Assembly: GCF_030159055.1 (NCBI RefSeq)
Contig: NZ_BQXQ01000043.1
Span: 1-36,426 of the forward strand
DNA from: Acidovorax sp. SUPP3334
Lineage (GTDB): Bacteria > Pseudomonadota > Gammaproteobacteria > Burkholderiales > Burkholderiaceae_C
Length of the DNA: 36,426 nucleotides
Direction of reading: 5' to 3'
Part shown: piece after piece, positions 26,568 through 33,539 of the stretch
Numbering within the stretch: the first letter of the stretch is position 1
Layout of the letters: every line of letters starts with the position of its first letter
Position numbers and translations under genes: made by a program
Notes under the pieces: generated by a model
What the model was told of the DNA's origin: nothing
The model's database searches: none
Seen by the model: the letters and a program-made list of their open reading frames with translations, nothing else

Positions 26568-27818
26568 TCAGGCCCCGCGGGGCAGCACGTCCGCCATCTT
26601 GAGCACCGCCACGCCGGTGTTGCCCCAAAAGCGCTCCAGGCTCGGCGCCCGCTCGATCAGCAGGCGCTGCACCAGCGGCTCCAGCGACGTGGCGGCAGGA
26701 TCGGCCACCAGCAGGTAGCGCGGCTCCACGGTTTCGGGCAGGCCGGCGGCGGTTTCGTTCACCTGCACCACCCAGTCCAGCGCGGTGAGGGATTCGATCA
26801 CCGGCTCCAGTTGCAGCGCATCCACGCGCAGGGCCTGGCACAGGCGGCTCATGCGCAGGCCCCGGGCGGGCGTGCCGCTGGCCTGGTGCAGCGCCTGCAG
26901 CACCTCCACCGCCAGCTGAAAGGTCCAGCCCTGGCCGCTGGCGCGGCGGGCCACGCCGTTGAGCAGGCTGGGCAGGTAGGCCGCCACCACCGCGCCCAGC
27001 AGCACGATCACCCAGGCCACGTAGATCCACACCAGCAGGATGGGCAGCGTGGCGAACGCGCCGTACAGCACCGAATAGGTGGGCACCGAAGCCAGGTACA
27101 GCCCCAGCACCTTCTTGGCGACCTCGATGCCGACCGAGACGAACACCCCGCCCGACCACGCATGGCGCCATTTCACCTGCGTGTTGGGCACATAGCGGTA
27201 CAGCGCGGCGGTGCCGCCGGCCAGCAGCATGAATTCGATGGAATCGAACAGCAGCCGCGCACTGTCGGGCAGCGCGTCGTGCAGCCCGCGCGAGGCCGAC
27301 GCCGCCACCCAGGTGGTGAGCGCCAGGCTGGCCGCCAGCACCAGCGGCCCGAGCGTGATGACGGCCCAGTAGATCAGCACCCGCTGACCCAGCGGCCGCA
27401 GCCGGCGCACGCGCCAGATGTTGTTGAGGGTGCGGTCGATGGTGAGCACCAGCGCCAATGCGGTGCCCAGCAAGATGGAAAAGCCCGCCACGCCCAGGCC
27501 GCTGGCCTTGGCCGCGAACTGGGTCAGGTAGCCCAGCACCTGGCGCGAAATGCTGTCCGGCACCAGGCTGTCCACCAGCCAGCGCTGCAGGCCCGTCTGC
27601 AGCGTGCCGAAGATGGGAAACGCGGTGAACACGGCCAGCGCCACGGTGAAGAACGGCACCAGCGCCAGCAGCGTGGTGAAGGTCAGGCTGCTGGCGGTGA
27701 GGCCCAGGCGGTCCTCGCGGAACCGCTCGCGCAGGGTGTGCGCCGTGATGCGCCAGGGAAAATGCGACAGATCGGCCAGGACGGCTTCAAAGCGCTGCGC
27801 AAGTGGGGCTAAGGACAT
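26568..27818 (-). CDS. YihY/BrkB-family inner-membrane protein
   Basis: A 416-residue membrane protein. Residues about 1-290 form the YihY/virulence-factor BrkB domain (once called ribonuclease BN) with about six hydrophobic segments, beginning DRLGLTASSLTFTTLLALVP, and later VSVGIEVAKKVLGLYLA and LPILLVWIYVAWVIVLLGAV. The remaining 120 residues are a cytoplasmic winged-helix-like tail present in longer members of the family. The function is not established; homologues have been linked to serum resistance and possibly lipid transport. The start at 27818 gives the family N-terminus; no clear ribosome site is seen. Only 21 bases separate it from the divergent DUF2069 gene. Confidence 0.9.
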   Translation of the reverse strand: MSLAPLAQRFEAVLADLSHFPWRITAHTLRERFREDRLGLTASSLTFTTLLALVPFFTVALAVFTAFPIFGTLQTGLQRWLVDSLVPDSISRQVLGYLTQFAAKASGLGVAGFSILLGTALALVLTIDRTLNNIWRVRRLRPLGQRVLIYWAVITLGPLVLAASLALTTWVAASASRGLHDALPDSARLLFDSIEFMLLAGGTAALYRYVPNTQVKWRHAWSGGVFVSVGIEVAKKVLGLYLASVPTYSVLYGAFATLPILLVWIYVAWVIVLLGAVVAAYLPSLLNGVARRASGQGWTFQLAVEVLQALHQASGTPARGLRMSRLCQALRVDALQLEPVIESLTALDWVVQVNETAAGLPETVEPRYLLVADPAATSLEPLVQRLLIERAPSLERFWGNTGVAVLKMADVLPRGA

Positions 27819-27839
27819 GGCCGATATGATGCCACCCCG

Positions 27840-28322
27840 ATGCCATCTTCCCCCCTCCCCCCTGGCGCGGCCACCAGCCCCGGCCACCCTGCAGCCCCCG
27901 ACGTGGCTGCCACCCGATGGCTGGCCGTGGGCTGCCTTCTCGGCCTCATCGTGCTCAGCCTGGCCTGGGAGCTTTGGCTCAGCCCACTGCGGCCCGGCGG
28001 CTCCTGGCTGGCGCTGAAGGCGCTGCCGCTGGCGGTGCCGCTGGCCGGCCTGCTCAAGCACCGCATGTACACCTACCGCTGGGTGAGCCTGGTGGTGTGG
28101 CTGTATTTCACCGAAGGCGTCGTCCGCGCCTGGAGCGACAAGCCGCCCGGCCAGTGGCTGGCGATGCTGGAGATCGCGCTGTGCCTGGGCCTGTTCGTGG
28201 CCTGTGCGCTGCACGTGCGGCTGCGCCAGCGGCACGCCCGCGAGGCGGCGGCGCTGGCCGCGCCCAGGCCCTCACCAGGCCCTGCGCCCGAACCGGCCCC
28301 CGCACCGGCACCAGCACCCTGA
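27840..28322 (+). CDS. DUF2069 small membrane protein
   Basis: A 160-residue membrane protein with about four hydrophobic segments (WLAVGCLLGLIVLSLAWELW; LKALPLAVPLAGLLK; WVSLVVWLYFTEGVVRAWS; LAMLEIALCLGLFVACAL). The Y-F-T-E-G-V-x-R-A segment is the hallmark of DUF2069. The tail is Pro/Ala-rich with repeated AP units. Function is unknown. It is divergent from the YihY gene and followed after 61 bases by the FAD oxidase gene on the same strand. Confidence 0.88.
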   Translation: MPSSPLPPGAATSPGHPAAPDVAATRWLAVGCLLGLIVLSLAWELWLSPLRPGGSWLALKALPLAVPLAGLLKHRMYTYRWVSLVVWLYFTEGVVRAWSDKPPGQWLAMLEIALCLGLFVACALHVRLRQRHAREAAALAAPRPSPGPAPEPAPAPAPAP

Positions 28323-28383
28323 GGGCGGCCTGGTCGCCAAGCCCCCGTCCCATGATCCGTTTCCGCAAGATTTCGAGAACACC

Positions 28384-29811
28384 ATGTCCACACTGATCGA
28401 CACCCTGCGCCAGACCGTCGGCGCCGCCCATGTGCTCACCGAGGGCGACCTCACCGCCTGGGAACAGGACTGGCGCCGCCGGGCGCGCGGCAGGGCCCTG
28501 GCCGTGGTGCGCCCCGGCAGCACGCAGGAAGTGGCCGCCGTGGTGCGCGCCTGCGCGGCCGCCGGCACGGCCATCGTCCCGCAGGGCGGCAACACGGGCC
28601 TGGCCGTGGGCTCCATTCCCGACGAAACCGGCACCCAGGTGCTGCTGAGCCTCACGCGGCTGAACGCCATCCGCGCGGTCGATGCCGACAACCTCACCCT
28701 CACCGTGGAGGCGGGCGCCATCCTGCAGAACGTACAGGACGCGGCCGAAAAGGCCGGCCTGCTGTTCCCCTTGAGCCTGGCGGCCGAGGGCAGCTGCACC
28801 ATCGGCGGCAACCTGGCGACGAATGCCGGCGGCACGCAGGTGGTGCGCTACGGCAACGCGCGCGACCTGTGCCTGGGCCTGGAAGTGGTCACGCCGCAAG
28901 GCGATGTGTGGGACGGCCTCAAGGGCCTGCGCAAGGACAACACCGGCTACGACCTGCGCGACCTGTTCATCGGCAGCGAAGGCACGCTGGGCATCATCAC
29001 CGCCGCGACGATGAAGCTGTACCCGCAGCCCGCAGCCAGCCTCACGGCGTGGGCCGCCGTGCCGTCGATGGAGCACGCCGTGCAACTGCTCGCCCTGGCG
29101 CACAAGCACCTGGGCGCGGGCCTGACGGGTTTCGAGGTGATGGGCCGCTTCGCCCTCAGCCTGGTCGCCAAACACATGCCGCAACTGCGCGTGCCCTTCA
29201 TCGACCAGGCCGACGTGCCCTACGGCGTGCTGCTGGAAAACAGCGACAGCGAATCGGAGGCGCATGCCCGCACGCGCTTCGAAGCGCTGCTGGAAACCGC
29301 CTTCGAGGCCGGCTGCGTGACCGATGCGGTCGTGGCCGAGAACCTGGCGCAGGCGCACCAGCTCTGGCACATCCGCGAGAACATTCCGCTCGCGCAGGCC
29401 GAGGAAGGCCTGAACATCAAGCACGACATTTCGGTGCAGATTCCGCGCATTCCCGCCTTCGTCGAATACGCCGATGCGCTGCTGCAGCGCGAGATCCCGG
29501 GGGTGCGGCTGGTCAATTTCGGCCACCTGGGCGACGGCAACCTGCACTACAACGTGCAGGCCCCGGCCGAGGGCGATGCCAAGGCCTTCCTGCGCGACGA
29601 GGAAGCCCGCGTGAACCACCTGGTGTACGAAGCGGTGGCGCAGTTCGGCGGCTCGTTCTCGGCCGAGCACGGCGTGGGCGCGCTCAAGGTGGACAAGCTG
29701 GAGAAGTACCAGTCGCCCGTGGCGCTTTCCATGATGCGCGCCATCAAGGGCGCGCTGGACCCGCAGGGCCTGATGAACCCGCACTGCATGCTGCCGGTGC
29801 GAAGCGCCTGA
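28384..29811 (+). CDS. FAD-linked oxidase/dehydrogenase of the D-2-hydroxyacid (glycolate oxidase GlcD-like) family
   Basis: A 475-residue flavoenzyme of the vanillyl-alcohol-oxidase fold. The FAD-binding domain contains VVRPGSTQEVAAVVRACAAA, PQGGNTGLAVGS and GGNLATNAGGTQVVRYGN. The C-terminal FAD_oxidase_C domain contains NFGHLGDGNLHYNV (metal-binding His residues) and FSAEHGVGALK. The closest known activities are D-2-hydroxyglutarate dehydrogenase and D-lactate dehydrogenase; the exact substrate cannot be told. No glcE or glcF partner genes are nearby, which favours a stand-alone dehydrogenase. Confidence 0.9.
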   Translation: MSTLIDTLRQTVGAAHVLTEGDLTAWEQDWRRRARGRALAVVRPGSTQEVAAVVRACAAAGTAIVPQGGNTGLAVGSIPDETGTQVLLSLTRLNAIRAVDADNLTLTVEAGAILQNVQDAAEKAGLLFPLSLAAEGSCTIGGNLATNAGGTQVVRYGNARDLCLGLEVVTPQGDVWDGLKGLRKDNTGYDLRDLFIGSEGTLGIITAATMKLYPQPAASLTAWAAVPSMEHAVQLLALAHKHLGAGLTGFEVMGRFALSLVAKHMPQLRVPFIDQADVPYGVLLENSDSESEAHARTRFEALLETAFEAGCVTDAVVAENLAQAHQLWHIRENIPLAQAEEGLNIKHDISVQIPRIPAFVEYADALLQREIPGVRLVNFGHLGDGNLHYNVQAPAEGDAKAFLRDEEARVNHLVYEAVAQFGGSFSAEHGVGALKVDKLEKYQSPVALSMMRAIKGALDPQGLMNPHCMLPVRSA

Positions 29812-29816
29812 CGATC

Positions 29817-29839
29817 TGCCGGCCCCGCCAGGGCCGGCA
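29817..29839. terminator. GC-rich hairpin between convergent genes
   Basis: TGCCGGCCC and GGGCCGGCA flank a five-base loop (9-bp perfect stem) six bases after the oxidase stop codon and upstream of the stop of the convergent lipoprotein gene. It lacks a T run, so it may be a weak or Rho-assisted terminator. Confidence 0.45.
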
Positions 29840-29881
29840 CAGGTGAGCGAGGGGCCGCACGGCGCGGCCCGCCAGGCCGGC

Positions 29882-30397
29882 TCAGCGCCGCGCGTCTTCC
29901 AGCACCTTGCGCACGTCGGCCGGCAGGGGCACCGGCGCGCCGGCGTCCTGCACGTCCCATTCGGCATCGCCCGTCTGCAGCCACACGCGCATCGCATCGC
30001 GCGAGGGGTCCACCACCACGGCGGCGGACCGGGCATCCGGCTGCTGCGAGCTGCGGCCGGTGATGTAGAGCAAGCCCCCTTCCTGCCGCAGCGGCGTGGC
30101 GATCGCCATGTTCTGCAGGAATTCGGGGTGATTGACGGGACCGAGCAACTCCTTGACCCGCACGCCCATCGGGCCCGTGCGCAGAAAGTCCGTGCCTTCC
30201 GACGGCTTGCGGCCCACCTGCGCCTGCACGCCGGCCCAGCGTTCGGCGGTGGCCGTGGCCGTGGCCGGCGGTGCGGAGGCGGATGCCGCAGGCTTGGCAG
30301 GTGTCGGGGCTGGCGATGCGGGCGTGAGCGGCACCTGGGTGGCGCAACCGGCCAACAGGAACGCGGCCAGGAACGGTAGAGAGGCTGAAAGGCGCAT
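29882..30397 (-). CDS. Hypothetical lipoprotein
   Basis: A 171-residue protein with a lipoprotein signal (MRLSASLPFLAAFLLAGC, Cys18 lipidated), so it is exported and membrane-anchored. A Pro/Ala/Thr-rich linker follows (about 20-55), then a compact C-terminal domain (about 55-171; EGTDFLRTGPMGVRVKELLG and GGLLYITGRSSQQP) of unknown family. The start at 30397 fits the signal peptide and has AAGGA upstream; the open frame extends ten codons further but that would spoil the signal. It is divergent from thyA. No function can be assigned. Confidence 0.75.
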   Translation of the reverse strand: MRLSASLPFLAAFLLAGCATQVPLTPASPAPTPAKPAASASAPPATATATAERWAGVQAQVGRKPSEGTDFLRTGPMGVRVKELLGPVNHPEFLQNMAIATPLRQEGGLLYITGRSSQQPDARSAAVVVDPSRDAMRVWLQTGDAEWDVQDAGAPVPLPADVRKVLEDARR

Positions 30398-30499
30398 GGG
30401 GCGGATTTCCTTGAATCGAGAAAGCAACCGGCAAGCTTAGCCGCTGCCGCCTAGAATCCACCGCTCCATCGTTGCGCCTAGCGTTCAAGCCCATCGCCC

Positions 30500-31339
30500 A
30501 TGACCGATTCCACCCGCCCCGTGCGCTCCCAGTACGAAGACTTCATGCGCCACGTCCACACCCACGGCGTGGCCAAGGGCGACCGCACCGGCACGGGCAC
30601 GAAGAGCGTGTTCGGCCACCAGATGCGGTTCGACCTGAACGAGGGCTTTCCGCTGGTCACCACGAAGAAGGTGCACCTGAAATCCATCATCGTCGAGCTG
30701 CTGTGGTTTCTGACCGGCTCCAGCAGCAACCGGTGGCTCAACGAACGCGGTGTGACCATCTGGGACGAGTGGGCGCGCGAGGACGGCGACCTGGGCCCCG
30801 TGTACGGCGTGCAGTGGCGCAGCTGGCCCAGGCCGGACGGCGGCCACATCGACCAGATCGCCCAGGTGGTCGAGACGCTCCGGAACAACCCAGACTCGCG
30901 GCGCATCATCGTGAGCGCCTGGAACGTGGCCGATCTGGACAAGATGGCCCTCATGCCCTGCCACGCCTTCTTCCAGTTCTACGTGGCGCCGCCGCAGGCC
31001 CCCGGCGAACGCGGGCGGCTGTCGTGCCAGCTGTACCAGCGCAGCGCCGACATCTTTCTGGGGGTGCCGTTCAACATCGCCAGCTATGCGCTGCTCACGC
31101 ACATGGTGGCGCAGCAGTGCGACCTGGACGTGGGCGACTTCATCTGGACGGGCGGGGACTGCCACATCTACAGCAACCACGAGGAACAGGTGCAATTGCA
31201 GCTGGGCCGCGAGCCCTTGCCCTACCCCACGCTGCACATCCTGCGCCGGCCGGACAGCCTGTTCGACTACCGCTTCGAGGACTTCGACGTGCGGGACTAT
31301 CAGCACCACCCGGCCATCAAGGCCCCGGTGGCCGTCTGA
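30500..31339 (+). CDS. thyA: Thymidylate synthase
   Basis: This 279-residue enzyme converts dUMP to dTMP using methylene-tetrahydrofolate. The catalytic Cys is C154 in [12 protein letters not shown]. The folate/dUMP-binding segment [20 protein letters not shown] (about 176-195) and the N-terminal [11 protein letters not shown] are intact. The C-terminus ends IKAPVAV, as in the family. Its dihydrofolate by-product is recycled by DHFR, encoded about 800 bases downstream (folA), with a DUF4337 gene between them. A terminator follows at 31394. Confidence 0.98.
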   Translation: MTDSTRPVRSQYEDFMRHVHTHGVAKGDRTGTGTKSVFGHQMRFDLNEGFPLVTTKKVHLKSIIVELLWFLTGSSSNRWLNERGVTIWDEWAREDGDLGPVYGVQWRSWPRPDGGHIDQIAQVVETLRNNPDSRRIIVSAWNVADLDKMALMPCHAFFQFYVAPPQAPGERGRLSCQLYQRSADIFLGVPFNIASYALLTHMVAQQCDLDVGDFIWTGGDCHIYSNHEEQVQLQLGREPLPYPTLHILRRPDSLFDYRFEDFDVRDYQHHPAIKAPVAV

Positions 31340-31393
31340 CCGCCGGTCGCCACGGCACCGATCCGATGGGGCGCTCCACTGCCTGAAATTCCC

Positions 31394-31432
31394 GACGGGA
31401 CGGCCTGTTGCAGGGCGCGCCCGTTTTTTCGT
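31394..31432 (+). terminator. Intrinsic terminator after thyA
   Basis: An interrupted GC-rich stem (CGGGACGGCCTG with CAGGGCGCGCCCG, loop TTG) is followed by TTTTTTCGTTTTTTCG. It separates thyA from the DUF4337 gene, which then needs its own promoter or read-through. Confidence 0.65.
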
Positions 31433-31461
31433 TTTTTCGTCCAACCAGAGTTCCACGCACT

Positions 31462-32070
31462 ATGTCTTCCGACGGATTTCACGTACACGGCCCGCACGAC
31501 CACGCGGTCGAGCATGCCAGCCAGGGCCACGACCAGGGCGGCCATGGCACCGCGCACGAAGGCGGCTTTTCCACCACCAGCAAGATCGCGATGTTCACCG
31601 CGATGGTGGCGACGGTGGGCGCCATCTTTTCCTACATGGGCGGGGCCACGCAGGCCAATGCGGGGCTGCTGAAGAACGATGCGGCCATCCGCAAGACGGA
31701 GGCATCCAACCAGTGGAATTACTTTCAGTCCAAGAGCACCAAGCAGTCGCTGACCGAGATGGCGCGCGACCTGGCGCCCGACGACCGCAAGGCCGGCTAC
31801 CAGACCAAGCTGGACCGCTACGAAACCGAGAAGAACGAGATCAAGGCCCAGGCGGAGAAGCTGGAACGCGAGTCGCTCGATTTCGACCACCAGAGCGAAG
31901 CGCAGATGCACCAGCACCACCGCTGGGCGCAGGCCACCACCGCGCTGCAGGTGGCCATCGCCCTGGCCGCCATCGCGCTGCTGACGCGCAAGAAATGGCT
32001 GGAATACGGCATGTACGGCGTGGCGGCGATCGGCCTGGGCGTGGGGACCATGGCGTTCCTGCACTTTTGA
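31462..32070 (+). CDS. DUF4337 membrane protein
   Basis: A 202-residue protein with a His-rich N-terminus (HVHGPHDHAVEHASQGHD), a membrane segment about residues 37-58 (IAMFTAMVATVGAIFSYM), a long charged coiled-coil region (about 80-150; WNYFQSKSTKQSLTEMA) and two C-terminal membrane segments (ALQVAIALAAIALL; GMYGVAAIGLGVGTMAFL). This is the DUF4337 layout. The function is unknown. The His-rich start might bind metal, which is only a guess. It lies between thyA and folA on the same strand. Confidence 0.88.
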   Translation: MSSDGFHVHGPHDHAVEHASQGHDQGGHGTAHEGGFSTTSKIAMFTAMVATVGAIFSYMGGATQANAGLLKNDAAIRKTEASNQWNYFQSKSTKQSLTEMARDLAPDDRKAGYQTKLDRYETEKNEIKAQAEKLERESLDFDHQSEAQMHQHHRWAQATTALQVAIALAAIALLTRKKWLEYGMYGVAAIGLGVGTMAFLHF

Positions 32071-32145
32071 TGCCCTGGCGCGCTATCGCTACCGCGATCG
32101 CCCTTCCCTTCTTATTTCTTTGAAGCCGCTGTGAGGATGTCCGTC

Positions 32146-32637
32146 ATGGCACTGCACCTGATTTATGCGCGCGCCGCCAATGGCGTGATCGGCAAGGACG
32201 GCACGATGCCCTGGCATCTGCCCGAAGACCTGGCGCATTTCCGCCAGCTCACGCACGGCTGCCCCGTGGTGATGGGCCGCAAGACCTGGGATTCGCTGCC
32301 CCCGCGCTTTCGGCCGCTGCCGGGGCGAGCCAACATCGTGGTGACGCGGCAAACCGGCTGGCAGGCCGAGGGTGCCTTGAGCGCCGCCAGCCTGGGGGAA
32401 GCCCTGCAGATGGCGGCGGCGCAAGGCAGTGCCCCCACCTGGGTCATCGGCGGCGCGCAGATCTACGCCCAGGCGCTGCCGCTGGCCACGCGCATCGAAG
32501 CGACGGAAATCGGCCGGGATTTCGAGGGCGACGCACACGCCCCCGACCTGGGGCCCGAATGGGTGGAGACGGCGCGCGAGCACCATGTGAGCGCGGCGGG
32601 CCTGCCGTACAGCTTCGTGACGCTGGAAAGGCGCTGA
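32146..32637 (+). CDS. folA: Dihydrofolate reductase
   Basis: This 163-residue NADPH-dependent enzyme reduces dihydrofolate to tetrahydrofolate and is the target of trimethoprim. The N-terminus has ANGVIGKDGTMPWHLPEDLA with the catalytic Asp28. NADPH-binding segments are VVMGRKTWDSLP and WVIGGAQIYAQALP. The length is normal for a chromosomal enzyme. The start at 32146 has GAGGA about 9 bases upstream; GTG 32131 and ATG 32137 are weaker. It is downstream of thyA, whose product generates its substrate. Confidence 0.97.
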   Translation: MALHLIYARAANGVIGKDGTMPWHLPEDLAHFRQLTHGCPVVMGRKTWDSLPPRFRPLPGRANIVVTRQTGWQAEGALSAASLGEALQMAAAQGSAPTWVIGGAQIYAQALPLATRIEATEIGRDFEGDAHAPDLGPEWVETAREHHVSAAGLPYSFVTLERR

Positions 32638-32950
32638 CGGCGCTTCATGGACTGCGGGGGCTGAAAAGGGGCGGCTGCCCCTGCGTTCGAAACGGCTTCT
32701 GGCGGGCTGGGGCGCTGCCAGTGCGGCGAAATCCCTGGCGGATTGCAGCACCGCCAAGGCGGGTCGCGGCGCCCATCGACTGCGGTCGAGGCCAGGAGAA
32801 AGCCCCCAGACTGCGCTCAGCCGGCGCGACACGGGCAGAATCCGCTTGGCGGAATCATCCGATCCGCAGCCGGGCGCGGCAGCGTCGCAACCCCGCGCGA
32901 CGAGGGCCCTCCTCTTCATAATCACCCCTCCCTTCCCATCCGAATTCACC
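32638..32950. other. Intergenic region between folA and the Lrp-type gene
   Basis: About 310 bases, GC-rich, with no convincing gene. A possible -10 element (CATAAT, about 32917-32922) lies about 30 bases before the GTG start of the regulator. A TCCGC-TTGG-CGGA mini-hairpin is at about 32840-32853. No terminator with a T run is seen after folA. Confidence 0.4.
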
Positions 32951-33418
32951 GTGAAACTAGACACCATTGACCAAAAGATCCTGGATCTGTTGCAGGAAGA
33001 CGCGGACCAGCAAGGGGCGGAAATCGCCGCCAAAGTCGGGCTCTCCACCACGCCGTGCTGGCGCCGCGTGCAGCGGCTGAAGGAAAGCGGCGTCATCAAG
33101 AAAAGCGTGGCGCTGGTCGATGCGCAGATGATCAATGTCGGGGTGACGGTGTTCGTCTCGGTGCGCACCAGCACCCACACGCAGGAGTGGTTCGAGAACT
33201 TCAAGGCCACCATCCAGGTCATGCCGGAAGTCGTCGAGTTCTACCGGATGAGCGGCGAGATCGACTACCTGCTGCGGGTGGTGGTGCCTGACATCGCGGC
33301 GTACGACCGGGTCTACAAGAAACTGATCGCCAGCAACCACCTGTGCGACATCAGCTCCAGCTTCGCGATGGAAGAGATCAAGTTCACCACCGCACTGCCA
33401 CTGACCTATGCGCGGTAG
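32951..33418 (+). CDS. Lrp/AsnC-family transcriptional regulator
   Basis: A 155-residue regulator. The N-terminal helix-turn-helix begins KLDTIDQKILDLLQEDA and includes AEIAAKVGLSTTPCWRRVQRL (split: AEIAAKVGLS, TTPCWRRVQRL; about 22-43). The C-terminal ligand-binding RAM domain follows (VGVTVFVSVRT; GEIDYLLRVVVPDIAAYDRV). The start is GTG. Such proteins act as octamers that sense amino acids. It is convergent with the cysteine desulfurase fusion, so it might control sulfur or cysteine use, as DecR/CyuR-type regulators do, but this is only context. Confidence 0.93.
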   Translation: MKLDTIDQKILDLLQEDADQQGAEIAAKVGLSTTPCWRRVQRLKESGVIKKSVALVDAQMINVGVTVFVSVRTSTHTQEWFENFKATIQVMPEVVEFYRMSGEIDYLLRVVVPDIAAYDRVYKKLIASNHLCDISSSFAMEEIKFTTALPLTYAR

Positions 33419-33424
33419 CAGCAG

Positions 33425-33477
33425 CGATTGCTATATTTTTCATAGCACCACCCCTTAGAGATTATTGTGCTGGAGGC
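33425..33477 (-). repeat. Dispersed repeat copy 4, between convergent genes
   Basis: Minus-strand order is GCCTCCAGCACA, CTCTAAGGGG, then the palindrome GTGCTATGAAAAATATAGCAATCG. It is very like copy 3 at 26434. It lies seven bases after the regulator stop codon and 63 bases after the end of the desulfurase fusion gene. Confidence 0.7.
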
Positions 33478-33539
33478 CTTTTCGACCCAAAACCCCCCGG
33501 CTGCACCTGGAAGGCTCTTGCACCTCTTGGTGCGCCCGA

